Origin: Comamonadaceae bacterium
Lineage (GTDB): Bacteria; Pseudomonadota; Gammaproteobacteria; Burkholderiales; Burkholderiaceae_C
DNA: 8,488 nucleotides
NCBI GenBank assembly: GCA_947494405.1
Contig: CANLWQ010000074.1
Coordinates: 1-8,488 of the forward strand
Direction: 5' to 3'
Shown: one piece after another, positions 1-6,335 of the stretch
Layout of the letters: each line of letters starts with the position of its first letter
Numbering within the stretch: position 1 is the stretch's first letter
Notes under the pieces: model-generated
What the model saw: only the letters and a program-made list of their open reading frames with translations
The model's database searches: none
Told to the model about the DNA's origin: nothing
Translations under genes and position numbers: made by a program

Positions 1-121
1 AGAAACCTTGTACGAAGGAAGCAACCGCCGTACCAAATATTTGGTTCCTACTGCCCAAGCCAACCGATATTTCCAAGAGCACAGCAAGACCATGAGTCAA
101 GCCATTGCGCCCTTGGCATAA
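1..121 (+). CDS. C-terminal fragment of an unidentified protein, possibly a MarR-like winged-helix regulator
   Basis: An open frame enters from the left edge (first full codon at 2) and ends at TAA 119-121, giving 39 residues. The fragment contains a basic stretch NRRTKYLVPT followed by an amphipathic, helix-like tail rich in Q, A and S. A basic hairpin followed by a V/L-x-P-T turn and a helix resembles the wing and following helix of MarR-type winged-helix proteins; this is a resemblance judged by eye, not an identification. The bulk of the gene lies outside the window. It converges on scoB with only 6 bases between the two stop codons. It could equally be the tail of another small helical protein. 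Confidence 0.5.
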   Translation, partial: ETLYEGSNRRTKYLVPTAQANRYFQEHSKTMSQAIAPLA

Positions 122-127
122 AGACCG

Positions 128-766
128 TTAAATCAGCTTGACACCGGTCTTGCTTTGTAAAAACTCCAGAGTCACGCCATCGGCCAACTCAACCAGCTTG
201 AGCCCGGCGGGTGTGACATCCATGACAGCCAAATCGGTGATGATGCGATCCACCACAGCAACCCCTGTCAAAGGCAAGGTGCACTGAGGCAGAATTTTTA
301 AGTCCTCGGTGCCGTCTTTTTTCTTGGCCACATGCTCCATCAAGACAATGACGCGCTTGACGCCGGCCACCAAATCCATGGCGCCGCCCATGCCTTTGAC
401 CATCTTGCCCGGAATCATCCAGTTGGCAAGGTCGCCTTTTTCGCTGACCTGCATGGCACCCAAAATTGATAAGTTAATTTTTCCACCACGAATCATGGCA
501 AAACTGTCATGGCTACCAAAAATAGAGGTTCCGGCTATTGTGGTGACAGTTTGCTTACCCGCATTGATGAGGTCGGCATCCACATGATCTTCATTAGGGA
601 AAGGGCCTATGCCCAACATACCGTTTTCAGACTGAAGCCAAACCTCAATGTGGCTAGGCACATGGTTGGCCACCAGCGTGGGAATGCCAATACCGAGATT
701 GACATAAAAACCGTCTTCTAATTCGCGGGCCGCGCGCGCGGCCATTTGGTCTTGGTTCCAACTCAT
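128..766 (-). CDS. scoB: 3-oxoacid CoA-transferase subunit B (ScoB-like)
   Basis: Beta subunit of a family I CoA-transferase that moves CoA between succinyl-CoA and a 3-oxoacid such as acetoacetate in the cytoplasm. The 212 residues match the normal subunit length. Near the N-terminus is GIGIP (25-29), and SENG (46-49) carries the glutamate, E47, expected to form the CoA thioester intermediate. The downstream block around [14 protein letters not shown] is also typical of ScoB. The ATG at 764-766 is preceded by AGGAG (complement of 774-778) at 7-base spacing. The gene starts 2 bases after the scoA stop, so the two are surely co-transcribed and probably translationally coupled. The related PcaJ (3-oxoadipate) family is the alternative, but both subunits read closer to ScoAB, and no protocatechuate-pathway genes are nearby. 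Confidence 0.93.
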   Translation of the reverse strand: MSWNQDQMAARAARELEDGFYVNLGIGIPTLVANHVPSHIEVWLQSENGMLGIGPFPNEDHVDADLINAGKQTVTTIAGTSIFGSHDSFAMIRGGKINLSILGAMQVSEKGDLANWMIPGKMVKGMGGAMDLVAGVKRVIVLMEHVAKKKDGTEDLKILPQCTLPLTGVAVVDRIITDLAVMDVTPAGLKLVELADGVTLEFLQSKTGVKLI

Positions 767-768
767 GG

Positions 769-1476
769 TCAGACTCCTGCTTTTTCAGTGATGGTGCGTT
801 TTTCAATGCGTTTTTCGGGATGGGCGTTAAGCACAATGCGGTGCACATAAATGCCGGGTAGGTGCACATGATCGGGGTGCATCTCGCCCACGTCCACTAT
901 TTTTTCCACCTCAACCACACAGACTTTTCCCGCCATGGCCACGGCCGGGTTGAAGTTGCGAGCAGTCAAGCGAAACTGCAAATTACCCACTCGGTCAGCG
1001 GCATAGGCTTTGACCAAGGAGACATCAGGCACCAAAGAACGCTCCATGACATAGGTCTGGCCATCAAATTCGCGCAACTCCTTGCCATCAGCAACCACCG
1101 TGCCCACGCCAGTTTTGGTGAAAAAAGCGGGAATGCCGGCACCGCCGGCGCGGAGCTTTTCAGCCAAAGTCCCTTGCGGGGTGAACTCAAGTTCAAGTTC
1201 GCCCGCTAAATACTGACGCTCAAACTCTTTGTTTTCACCCACATAAGAAGAAATCATTTTTTTGATTTGCCGGGTTTGCAACAAAATCCCCAAACCAAAA
1301 TCATCGACACCCGCGTTATTGGAGATGGCTGTCAGGTTTTGTACCTTGCTGTCGCGCAAAGCCGCAATCAACGCTTCGGGAATGCCACATAAACCAAAAC
1401 CACCGACGGCAATCAACTGCCCATCGTGGACCAATCCTTCAAGCGCGGCGGCCGCACTGGGAAATAATTTATTCAA
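769..1476 (-). CDS. scoA: 3-oxoacid CoA-transferase subunit A (ScoA-like), TTG start
   Basis: Alpha subunit of the family I CoA-transferase, forming the active enzyme with ScoB. The 235 residues contain the glycine-rich CoA-binding segment [10 protein letters not shown] (25-34), then [13 protein letters not shown] (51-63), and later the conserved [20 protein letters not shown] block. GLCGIPE and VDDFGLG are characteristic of ScoA rather than PcaI. The start is TTG (complement of 1474-1476): it sits 6 bases after AGGAG, no ATG lies upstream before an in-frame stop at 1507-1509, and the resulting N-terminus ([12 protein letters not shown]) is what the family normally begins with. First gene of a two-gene operon with scoB. 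It probably serves ketone-body, butyrate or polyhydroxybutyrate turnover; the precise acyl acceptor is inferred from the family. Confidence 0.93.
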   Translation of the reverse strand: MNKLFPSAAAALEGLVHDGQLIAVGGFGLCGIPEALIAALRDSKVQNLTAISNNAGVDDFGLGILLQTRQIKKMISSYVGENKEFERQYLAGELELEFTPQGTLAEKLRAGGAGIPAFFTKTGVGTVVADGKELREFDGQTYVMERSLVPDVSLVKAYAADRVGNLQFRLTARNFNPAVAMAGKVCVVEVEKIVDVGEMHPDHVHLPGIYVHRIVLNAHPEKRIEKRTITEKAGV

Positions 1477-1482
1477 GCCACT

Positions 1483-1487
1483 CTCCT
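1483..1487 (-). promoter_or_regulatory. Ribosome binding site for scoA (supports TTG start)
   Basis: On the minus strand the bases read AAAGGAGAG, with AGGAG at 1487-1483 and 6 bases before TTG 1476. This strong Shine-Dalgarno match decides the non-ATG start. Confidence 0.75.
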
Positions 1488-1559
1488 TTGCTGCATTGCG
1501 GCGATTCTAGGGCTATGTGCCGAGCGTAGGCTTCGCTGCTGGGCATAATGGCTTGTCTT

Positions 1560-1563
1560 GGAG
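1560..1563 (+). promoter_or_regulatory. Ribosome binding site for the AhpD-like gene (decides start)
   Basis: GGAG lies 5 bases before ATG 1569. The upstream in-frame ATG at 1548 has no such site and overlaps the candidate -10, so 1569 is the better start. Confidence 0.6.
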
Positions 1564-1568
1564 ACGAT

Positions 1569-2147
1569 ATGAACCGCTACCCTGCCCCCGACATCAAAGA
1601 CCTGCCTGAAGACATACGCGTCAAAATTTTGGAAGTTCAGGAAAAAGCTGGCTTTGTCCCGCAAGTTTTTTTAACCCTGGCCAGACGCCCTGCCGAGTGG
1701 CGGGCCTTTTTTGCCTACCATGACGCCCTGATGTTGCGCGAAGACAGTGGCTTGAGCAAGGGTGAGCGAGAAATGATTGTCACCACCACCAGCGCAGCCA
1801 ACCACTGCCTGTATTGCGTGGTGGCGCATGGAGCCATATTGCGTATTTATGAGAAAAAACCGATGGTGGCCGACCAAGTCGCCGTCAATTACCGCAAAGC
1901 CGATATCAGCCCGCGTCAACGCGCCATACTCGACTTTGCAATGAAAGTTTGCCTGCACAGCGACCAAGTGGAGGAAGCCGACTTCCCTGCCCTGCACGCC
2001 CATGGATTGAATGATGAAGATATTTGGGATATTGCCTCGATCACGGCGTTTTTCGGTTTGTCTAACCGCATCGCCAGTTTTTCGAATATGTTGCCCAACC
2101 CCGAGTTTTATTTGATGGGGCGTGTTCCCAAAGAGAAAAAAACCTAA
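1569..2147 (+). CDS. Peroxidase-related protein, AhpD/carboxymuconolactone decarboxylase-like fold
   Basis: A 192-residue protein of the AhpD-like superfamily, in the branch often called peroxidase-related (alkylhydroperoxidase core). The redox centre is clear: NHCLYCVVAHG gives C80-x-x-C83 with H87 four residues on, and E68 lies twelve residues before C80. This E-C-C-H spacing equals that of mycobacterial AhpD (E118, C130, C133, H137); the extra AhpD histidine between the cysteines is replaced here by Y82. It is therefore probably a cytoplasmic thiol-dependent peroxidase or disulfide reductase whose substrate and reductant are unknown. I chose ATG 1569 over 1548 because GGAG is 5 bases upstream and the family normally begins just before the P-x-x-LP motif. 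Transcribed alone; its stop is 3 bases from the convergent tetR stop. Confidence 0.88.
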   Translation: MNRYPAPDIKDLPEDIRVKILEVQEKAGFVPQVFLTLARRPAEWRAFFAYHDALMLREDSGLSKGEREMIVTTTSAANHCLYCVVAHGAILRIYEKKPMVADQVAVNYRKADISPRQRAILDFAMKVCLHSDQVEEADFPALHAHGLNDEDIWDIASITAFFGLSNRIASFSNMLPNPEFYLMGRVPKEKKT

Positions 2148-2150
2148 GGC

Positions 2151-2810
2151 TCAGGCTGACTCTAAGTTGCGAACCAGTTGGCCCATGAGCAAATCGACCA
2201 ACTGGTTCTCGAACTCGACAGAGTCCATATGGGGGAAACGCTCTAAAGAGGCGCTACGCAAACATCCCAGCAAGGAGCGACTCATGATGAACATTTGCGT
2301 CTCATCCAAGACCGGCAGCATAGGATGCTGCAAGTATTTCAAACACAGGGTGAGACGCTCGACCATTTTTTGCACCGCGGCTGCGGTTTCATCGGGCTGC
2401 TCTAAAAGCCAGCACAAGCGGTTCATGGCGCGCCTATAGCTTTTACCCAAAGCAAACCCTTCAATGCAGATGTGTACATACCGGCGAATAAATACTTCAG
2501 GATGTATGTCTTGTGGGTCTAGGCTGCATTCCACTGAGAACAAATAGCTTTCGATTTCAGCCAGCACCAATGAACGCCCGTGTTGCGACATAGCGCGAAA
2601 AATAGCTTCTTTGCTGGAGAAATACTGGTAAAGCGTGCCAACAGAAAAACCAGCCTTGGCGGCAATTTTGTTGGTGGTCAACCCGCTGACCCCTTCTCGG
2701 TCAACAATTTGCGAGGTGGCTTCAAATATCGCTTCAATGGTCAGTTGTGCGCGTTTTTGGGTCGGTTGTTTGCGCATGATGTGCGCTGACAACTCGTGGG
2801 GAAGGGTCAC
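2151..2810 (-). CDS. TetR/AcrR-family transcriptional regulator
   Basis: A 219-residue one-domain repressor-type protein. The N-terminal DNA-binding domain is clear at about residues 22-68: TIEAIFEAT helix, REGVSGLTTNKIAAKAGFSVG, then the family hallmark TLYQYFSSKEA (59-69). The remainder is helical ligand-binding domain without a recognisable class, so the ligand is unknown; an acyl-CoA or fatty acid would fit the neighbouring thioesterase and SDR genes, but that is inference. I chose GTG 2810 because GGAGAG sits 7 bases upstream; ATG 2777 (208 residues, beginning MRKQPTQKRAQ) is a reasonable alternative but lacks a visible ribosome binding site. It lies downstream of the thioesterase on the same strand, with an AT-rich 143-base gap that could hold its own promoter and an operator. 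Confidence 0.9.
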   Translation of the reverse strand: MTLPHELSAHIMRKQPTQKRAQLTIEAIFEATSQIVDREGVSGLTTNKIAAKAGFSVGTLYQYFSSKEAIFRAMSQHGRSLVLAEIESYLFSVECSLDPQDIHPEVFIRRYVHICIEGFALGKSYRRAMNRLCWLLEQPDETAAAVQKMVERLTLCLKYLQHPMLPVLDETQMFIMSRSLLGCLRSASLERFPHMDSVEFENQLVDLLMGQLVRNLESA

Positions 2811-2817
2811 TGTTATT

Positions 2818-2823
2818 CTCTCC
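2818..2823 (-). promoter_or_regulatory. Ribosome binding site for the TetR gene (supports GTG start)
   Basis: Minus-strand GGAGAG lies 7 bases before GTG 2810. No comparable site precedes the later ATG at 2777. Confidence 0.5.
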
Positions 2824-2884
2824 GTCAACCCACAAAATGAAGTGGAATTGATTGATAATAACAACAAAAATTAACAAATAATAA

Positions 2885-2897
2885 TTAACTAAGTTAA
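2885..2897. promoter_or_regulatory. Perfect 13-base palindrome, candidate TetR operator
   Basis: TTAACT-A-AGTTAA is a perfect inverted repeat with a one-base centre, in the AT-rich gap between the thioesterase stop and the tetR start, 75 bases upstream of the GTG. TetR-family proteins usually bind inverted repeats close to their own gene, so this is a natural candidate for autoregulation. Chance palindromes are more frequent in AT-rich DNA, and the flanks do not extend the symmetry. A second, shorter palindrome, TTGTACAA, lies at 2918-2925. Confidence 0.4.
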
Positions 2898-2953
2898 ATC
2901 CTGCTATATATGAAAGATTGTACAAATGAAGATTGACCTCAGGAATGTAGCCA

Positions 2954-3373
2954 TCAAACCAAATGCGCCCTCATCCAATCGGGAAGTGGGGCCGATTTTT
3001 TCAAAGGGAAATTCACCCAAACCGTGGTGGCTCCGCCCTCTGCATGGACAACACCGGGTTGATCGACGCGCTCCAAAGTAGCCCAAGACTCAAAAGAACT
3101 GCGTTGCGGATCGCTGACATACATCTTCACCAATACATCGCAGGGATATTCCAACTGAATCAAAAAATTACAAAAAGCATTGACGATGACGGGGCCTTCG
3201 CCAGAGGGGTCGGGAGGGCAAGCCAACTGGGTAAACCAGTTGATGCGCACCGTCTCTAAATACCTGAAGTAGCTGGTGTTGTTGAGATGTCCCATGGCGT
3301 CCATATCGCCCCAGCGCATGGCTATCACCTCTTGGTAAACCAGTTTTTTTTCAGCAGGAAGTTGAATCCTCAT
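2954..3373 (-). CDS. Acyl-CoA thioesterase, hotdog fold (4HBT/YbgC type)
   Basis: A 139-residue single hotdog-fold protein that should hydrolyse an acyl-CoA to the free acid and CoA in the cytoplasm. The signature is RWGDMDAMGHLNNTSYFRYLE at about 20-40: D25 is the likely catalytic aspartate of the D-x-D-x-x-G-H-x-N-N motif shared with 4-hydroxybenzoyl-CoA thioesterase and YbgC, followed by the long central helix. Later strands (VIVNAFCNFLIQLEYP and VVHAEGGATTVWVN) fit the fold. The ATG at 3373-3371 overlaps the SDR stop as ATGA, so translation is coupled to the upstream SDR gene. Substrate chain length or aromatic nature cannot be read from the sequence. The TetR gene downstream may control it. 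Confidence 0.9.
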   Translation of the reverse strand: MRIQLPAEKKLVYQEVIAMRWGDMDAMGHLNNTSYFRYLETVRINWFTQLACPPDPSGEGPVIVNAFCNFLIQLEYPCDVLVKMYVSDPQRSSFESWATLERVDQPGVVHAEGGATTVWVNFPLKKSAPLPDWMRAHLV

Positions 3374-4152
3374 ATCGAAAAACCATCATCAGCTGAAATG
3401 ATGGCGCCATTGATGAAATCGCTTTGCGGGCTGGCCAGCATCACCAGCAAGGCATCGAGGTCCTGCGGTTGCCCCAAGCGTTTTTTGGGGAACATGTTCA
3501 CCAACTTTTTCCCTTGCTCTGTCTCCCAGTGGTGGTGGTTGATTTCGGTGTCTATATAGCCTGGGCAAATCGCATTGACATTGATGCCGTACCTGCCCCA
3601 CTCGATCGCCATGGCTTTGGTCATTTGCACCACCGCCGCTTTGCTCATGCAATAGACGCCGATTTGCGGCAAGACACGCAGCGCTGCGGCTGAAGCGATA
3701 TTGATGATGCGCCCACCGGTATAAGTGCCAGGCAAACCACCTTTAGCTCGGGCCAACATGCATTTGCCGACAGTTTGCGCCACAAAAAATGCGCCACGCA
3801 CATTGGTGTCAAAAATGAAATCAAAGTCTTGCTCGCTGACATCTTGCAAGCGCTGGGTGGCGCTCACGCCAGAGTTGTTGATCAAGATGTCAATCGGGCC
3901 AATGTCAGCTTCTGCATAAGCCACCGCGGCTTCAATGCTGGCTAAATCGGTCACATCCAAATTGACCACATGGGCATCCCCACCCTGCGCCTCGATATCG
4001 GTACGCAATGATTTCAAGCGTTCAACGCGCCGACTGGCCAAAACCACTGCCGCACCAGCGCTGGCCAAGGTACGCGCAAACTGCTCACCCAAACCACTGG
4101 AAGCGCCTGTGACCAAGGCCACCCGGCCAGATAAATCGAGGCTGTATGCCAT
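3370..4152 (-). CDS. Short-chain dehydrogenase/reductase (SDR), classical type
   Basis: A 260-residue NAD(P)-dependent oxidoreductase of the classical SDR family. Seen in order: dinucleotide-binding TGASSGLG (15-22); SRR at 40-42 after the second strand, where basic residues favour NADP(H); LDV (65-67); NNSG (92-95, a variant of the usual NNAG); and the catalytic tetrad N117, S154, Y167, K171 with standard spacing. PGYIDTEIN follows, and the C-terminus GAIISADDGFSI is typical. It probably interconverts a hydroxyl and a keto group, perhaps on an acyl-CoA or free acid given the coupled thioesterase, but the substrate is not identifiable. ATG 4152 is preceded by AGGAG (complement of 4159-4163) at 6-base spacing. 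First gene of the block; its stop overlaps the thioesterase start by 4 bases. Confidence 0.93.
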   Translation of the reverse strand: MAYSLDLSGRVALVTGASSGLGEQFARTLASAGAAVVLASRRVERLKSLRTDIEAQGGDAHVVNLDVTDLASIEAAVAYAEADIGPIDILINNSGVSATQRLQDVSEQDFDFIFDTNVRGAFFVAQTVGKCMLARAKGGLPGTYTGGRIINIASAAALRVLPQIGVYCMSKAAVVQMTKAMAIEWGRYGINVNAICPGYIDTEINHHHWETEQGKKLVNMFPKKRLGQPQDLDALLVMLASPQSDFINGAIISADDGFSI

Positions 4153-4170
4153 ATTGAACTCCTAGACATC

Positions 4171-4198
4171 AAAAAAGCTGCTCTATTTTTAAGGCAGC
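4171..4198 (-). terminator. Hairpin plus T-run in the SDR leader, possible attenuator
   Basis: Read on the minus strand, GCTGC (4198-4194) can pair with GCAGC (4181-4177) across a 12-base AT-rich loop, followed immediately by six T (4176-4171). This is the shape of a weak intrinsic terminator, lying in the leader about 20 bases before the SDR start. The stem is only 5 base pairs (perhaps 7 with a bulge), so it may be inactive. No gene upstream on this strand needs a terminator here, hence the attenuator suggestion. Confidence 0.3.
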
Positions 4199-4212
4199 GG
4201 CGAGTACATCAG

Positions 4213-4242
4213 ATTATGGCGATAAGCACAGAGCACTGCGAA
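4213..4242 (-). promoter_or_regulatory. Candidate sigma-70 promoter for the SDR-thioesterase unit
   Basis: Minus-strand CATAAT (complement of 4213-4218) matches 5 of 6 bases of the -10 box; TTCGCA (complement of 4237-4242) matches 4 of 6 of the -35 box with an 18-base spacer. Transcription would start near 4205 and give a leader of about 50 bases that includes the hairpin at 4171-4198. Weak on sequence alone, but well placed. Confidence 0.33.
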
Positions 4243-4282
4243 TAGAATCTGTCACTGCTTTGACATCTTTATTTCCCCACTT

Positions 4283-5968
4283 ATGACACCCCAAGATTTG
4301 CTTGAACAATTCGGCCCTCGCGAAGCGATGGAATACGACCTGGTGGTGGTCGGTGGCGGGCCCGGGGGTTTGGCCACAGCGATTCGACTCAAACAACTTT
4401 GCAACGACAAAGGCCAAGACTTGTCGGTGGTGGTTTTAGAAAAAGGTTCTGAGCCGGGCGCACATATTTTGTCGGGTGCTGTGATGGATCCGCGCGCCAT
4501 GAATGAATTGTTCCCCGATTGGAAAGCGCGGGGTGCGCCTTTGAACCAAGCGGTGACAGATGACGAGTTGCTGATCCTGTCGGAACAAAGTTCTTCCACC
4601 GTGCCTTCATGGCTGATGCCGCGCAATTTTCACAATGATGGTTGCTATGTGGTGTCACTTGGTAATGTCACCAAATGGCTGGCTCAACAAGCCGAGGCGA
4701 TGGGAGTGGAGATTTTTCCAGGCTTCACCGCAGCAGAAGTGCTTTACAACGACGATGGTTCTGTGAAAGGCGTGGCCACCGGCCATGTGGGCTTGGGCAG
4801 AGATGGTGTGCCCACCGACAACTTTCAACTCGGCATGGAGCTGCATGCCAAATACACCGTGTTTGCCGAAGGCGCGCGTGGGCATTTGGGCAAGCAAGTC
4901 ATAGAGCGTTTCAAACTCAACCAAGGCAAAGACACGCAAACCTTTGCCATTGGTATCAAAGAATCATGGGAAGTCGACCCTGCGCTGGCCAAGCCCGGTC
5001 TGGTGGTGCACACCTCGGGTTGGCCCATAGAAGACAACAGCTTTGGCGGCGGTTTTCTCTACCACCTAGAAGACAACAAAGTCACTTTGGGCTTTGTGTT
5101 GGGCCTCGATTACTCCAACACATACATGAACCCTTTTGAGGAAATGCAACGCTGGAAAACTCATCCCAGCATTGCCAAGCATTTGAAAGGCGCCAAGCGA
5201 ATTGGTTATGGCGCGCGCGCCATCAACAACGGCACACCCCAAGCCTTGCCTAAAACTGTTTTCCCGGGTGGCGCACTCATAGGCTGCGATGCGGGTTACT
5301 TGAATGCGGCTCGCATCAAGGGCAGCCATGCTGCCATCAAGTCGGGCATGTTGGCGGCTGAAGCAGCTTTTGTGGCTATTGCTGAAGGTCGCGCCCATGA
5401 CGAACTCACGGCCTACCCCACCCATTTTGAAAACAGCTGGCTCTTCAAAGAATTGCACCAAACCCGCAATTTCAAAAACTGGTTCAAAAAAGGAAAGTGG
5501 GTGGGCCAACTCATGACCGGCATCGAGCAATTTGCTTTGCCCAAAATCGGTATCAGCACGCCTCCATGGACCTTGCACAACCACAAAGCAGATCACGACA
5601 GCTTAAAGCCTGCAGCACTGTGCGAGCAGATTCAGTACCCCAAGCCCGATGGCGTGATCAGCTTTGACAAACTCTCCAGCGTCTTCATCAGCAACACCAA
5701 CCATGAAGAGAACCAACCGGCACACTTGACCCTCAAAGACAGCCATGTGCCCGTCGATATCAACCTGACCAACTACGACGGACCCGAGGGGCGCTACTGC
5801 CCTGCCGGTGTGTACGAGTACATCAAAACCGCTGAAGGCAAAGACCAGTTGCAAATCAATGCGCAAAACTGCGTGCATTGCAAAACATGTGACATCAAAG
5901 ACCCCACCCAAAACATTGTGTGGGTCACGCCCGAGGGCGGCGGTGGCCCCAACTACGCAGGCATGTAA
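4283..5968 (+). CDS. Electron transfer flavoprotein-ubiquinone oxidoreductase (ETF-QO)
   Basis: A 561-residue membrane-associated flavoprotein with one iron-sulfur cluster that takes electrons from reduced ETF and passes them to ubiquinone, linking acyl-CoA, dimethylglycine and sarcosine dehydrogenases to respiration. Seen: FAD-binding GGGPGG (24-29), HILSGAVMDPRA in the N-terminal third, and GCDAGYLNAARIKGSHAAIKSG from about 334, a hallmark of the family. The C-terminal ferredoxin-like domain has C506 (CPAGVYEY) and C530-x-x-C533-x-x-C536 (CVHCKTC), the four cluster ligands. Length is normal. The start at 4283 keeps an N-terminal QFGPREAMEYD segment that I recall in betaproteobacterial homologues, though no Shine-Dalgarno is visible; ATG 4328 is the alternative. 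Divergent from the SDR gene and 2 bases upstream of gcvH. Confidence 0.96.
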   Translation: MTPQDLLEQFGPREAMEYDLVVVGGGPGGLATAIRLKQLCNDKGQDLSVVVLEKGSEPGAHILSGAVMDPRAMNELFPDWKARGAPLNQAVTDDELLILSEQSSSTVPSWLMPRNFHNDGCYVVSLGNVTKWLAQQAEAMGVEIFPGFTAAEVLYNDDGSVKGVATGHVGLGRDGVPTDNFQLGMELHAKYTVFAEGARGHLGKQVIERFKLNQGKDTQTFAIGIKESWEVDPALAKPGLVVHTSGWPIEDNSFGGGFLYHLEDNKVTLGFVLGLDYSNTYMNPFEEMQRWKTHPSIAKHLKGAKRIGYGARAINNGTPQALPKTVFPGGALIGCDAGYLNAARIKGSHAAIKSGMLAAEAAFVAIAEGRAHDELTAYPTHFENSWLFKELHQTRNFKNWFKKGKWVGQLMTGIEQFALPKIGISTPPWTLHNHKADHDSLKPAALCEQIQYPKPDGVISFDKLSSVFISNTNHEENQPAHLTLKDSHVPVDINLTNYDGPEGRYCPAGVYEYIKTAEGKDQLQINAQNCVHCKTCDIKDPTQNIVWVTPEGGGGPNYAGM

Positions 5969-5970
5969 CC

Positions 5971-6333
5971 ATGACCAAATACCACGCAGAACATACTTGG
6001 GTACGCATTGAAGGCGACTTCGCTTGGGTGGGCATCACCGTCCATGCCCAAGAAACTTTAGGCGACATTGTCTTTGTTGAACTACCCGCCGTGGGCACCA
6101 GCTTTGCGCAAGGCACGGTGCTGGGTGTGGTCGAGTCGGTGAAAGCCGCTGCAGATGTGCACATGCCTGCCAGCGGCACGGTGTTGCAGGTGAATGAAGA
6201 ACTTCGCGCAGACCCGTCTCTGGCCAACTCCGACCCTGAGGGCGCGGGTTGGTTTTGCAAAGTTCAACTCAGTGACTTAAGCGAGATGGATGGCTTGATG
6301 GATGCCTCAGCCTATGCAGGATTTGCGGGCTAA
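5971..6333 (+). CDS. gcvH: Glycine cleavage system H protein (lipoyl carrier)
   Basis: A 120-residue lipoyl-domain protein that shuttles the aminomethyl group between the P, T and L proteins of glycine cleavage. Clear family sequence: HTWVRIEGDFAWVGIT (8-23), LGDIVFVELP (30-39), and VVESVKAA with K58 as the lipoylated lysine, then the GWFCK segment near the end. The ATG at 5971 gives the standard GcvH N-terminus (MTKYHAEHTW); an upstream in-frame ATG at 5920 lies inside the ETF-QO gene and adds a non-homologous stretch. Only 2 bases separate it from the ETF-QO stop and there is no strong ribosome binding site, so translation probably depends on coupling. The usual partners gcvT and gcvP are absent here: on the left is ETF-QO, and on the right a convergent gene begins after 2 bases. 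Confidence 0.94.
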   Translation: MTKYHAEHTWVRIEGDFAWVGITVHAQETLGDIVFVELPAVGTSFAQGTVLGVVESVKAAADVHMPASGTVLQVNEELRADPSLANSDPEGAGWFCKVQLSDLSEMDGLMDASAYAGFAG

Positions 6334-6335
6334 AT

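Larger units (their letters stand above)
1477..1568. promoter_or_regulatory. Divergent promoter region between scoA and the AhpD-like gene
   Basis: These 92 bases are the only untranslated space from which both genes can start. Towards scoA, a TAGAAT hexamer (complement of 1504-1509) matches the -10 consensus at 5 of 6 positions, but I find no good -35. Towards the AhpD-like gene, CATAAT at 1544-1549 is a 5 of 6 match, again without a clear -35; it would give a leader of only about a dozen bases. Between them lies an imperfect inverted repeat (TGCC 1518-1521 with GGCA 1542-1545, and AGCG 1523-1526 with CGCT 1534-1537) that could be an operator or chance structure. The assignment as a promoter region is safe from gene layout; the individual hexamers are weak. 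Confidence 0.4.

Noticed and set aside
862..1209. 115-codon plus-strand open frame antisense to scoA
   Set aside because: Covered by the conserved scoA frame; its translation is rich in H and S without family features.
128..1476. Assignment of the CoA-transferase pair as PcaIJ (3-oxoadipate pathway)
   Set aside because: GLCGIPE and VDDFGLG in subunit A are ScoA-type, and no aromatic-degradation genes are adjacent.
1548..1568. Upstream ATG for the AhpD-like protein
   Set aside because: No ribosome binding site, overlaps a candidate -10, and the extra seven residues are not family-like; ATG 1569 has GGAG at 5 bases.
2122..2439. 105-codon plus-strand open frame overlapping the end of the AhpD-like gene and antisense to tetR
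   Set aside because: Both real genes account for this DNA; the translation is low-complexity K/S-rich and unlike any family I recognise.
4260..4288. Perfect TTGACA (4260-4265) with TATGAC 16 bases later as an ETF-QO promoter
   Set aside because: The -10 would overlap the chosen start codon, so transcription would begin inside the gene; only valid if ATG 4328 is the true start, which the N-terminal QFGPREAMEYD segment argues against.
5066..5596. 176-codon minus-strand open frame inside the ETF-QO gene
   Set aside because: It lies wholly antisense to a well-conserved coding region, with no recognisable domain and no ribosome binding site examined in its favour; a shadow frame.
5920..5970. Longer gcvH reading from ATG 5920
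   Set aside because: The added 17 residues overlap the ETF-QO iron-sulfur domain codons and do not resemble any GcvH N-terminus.
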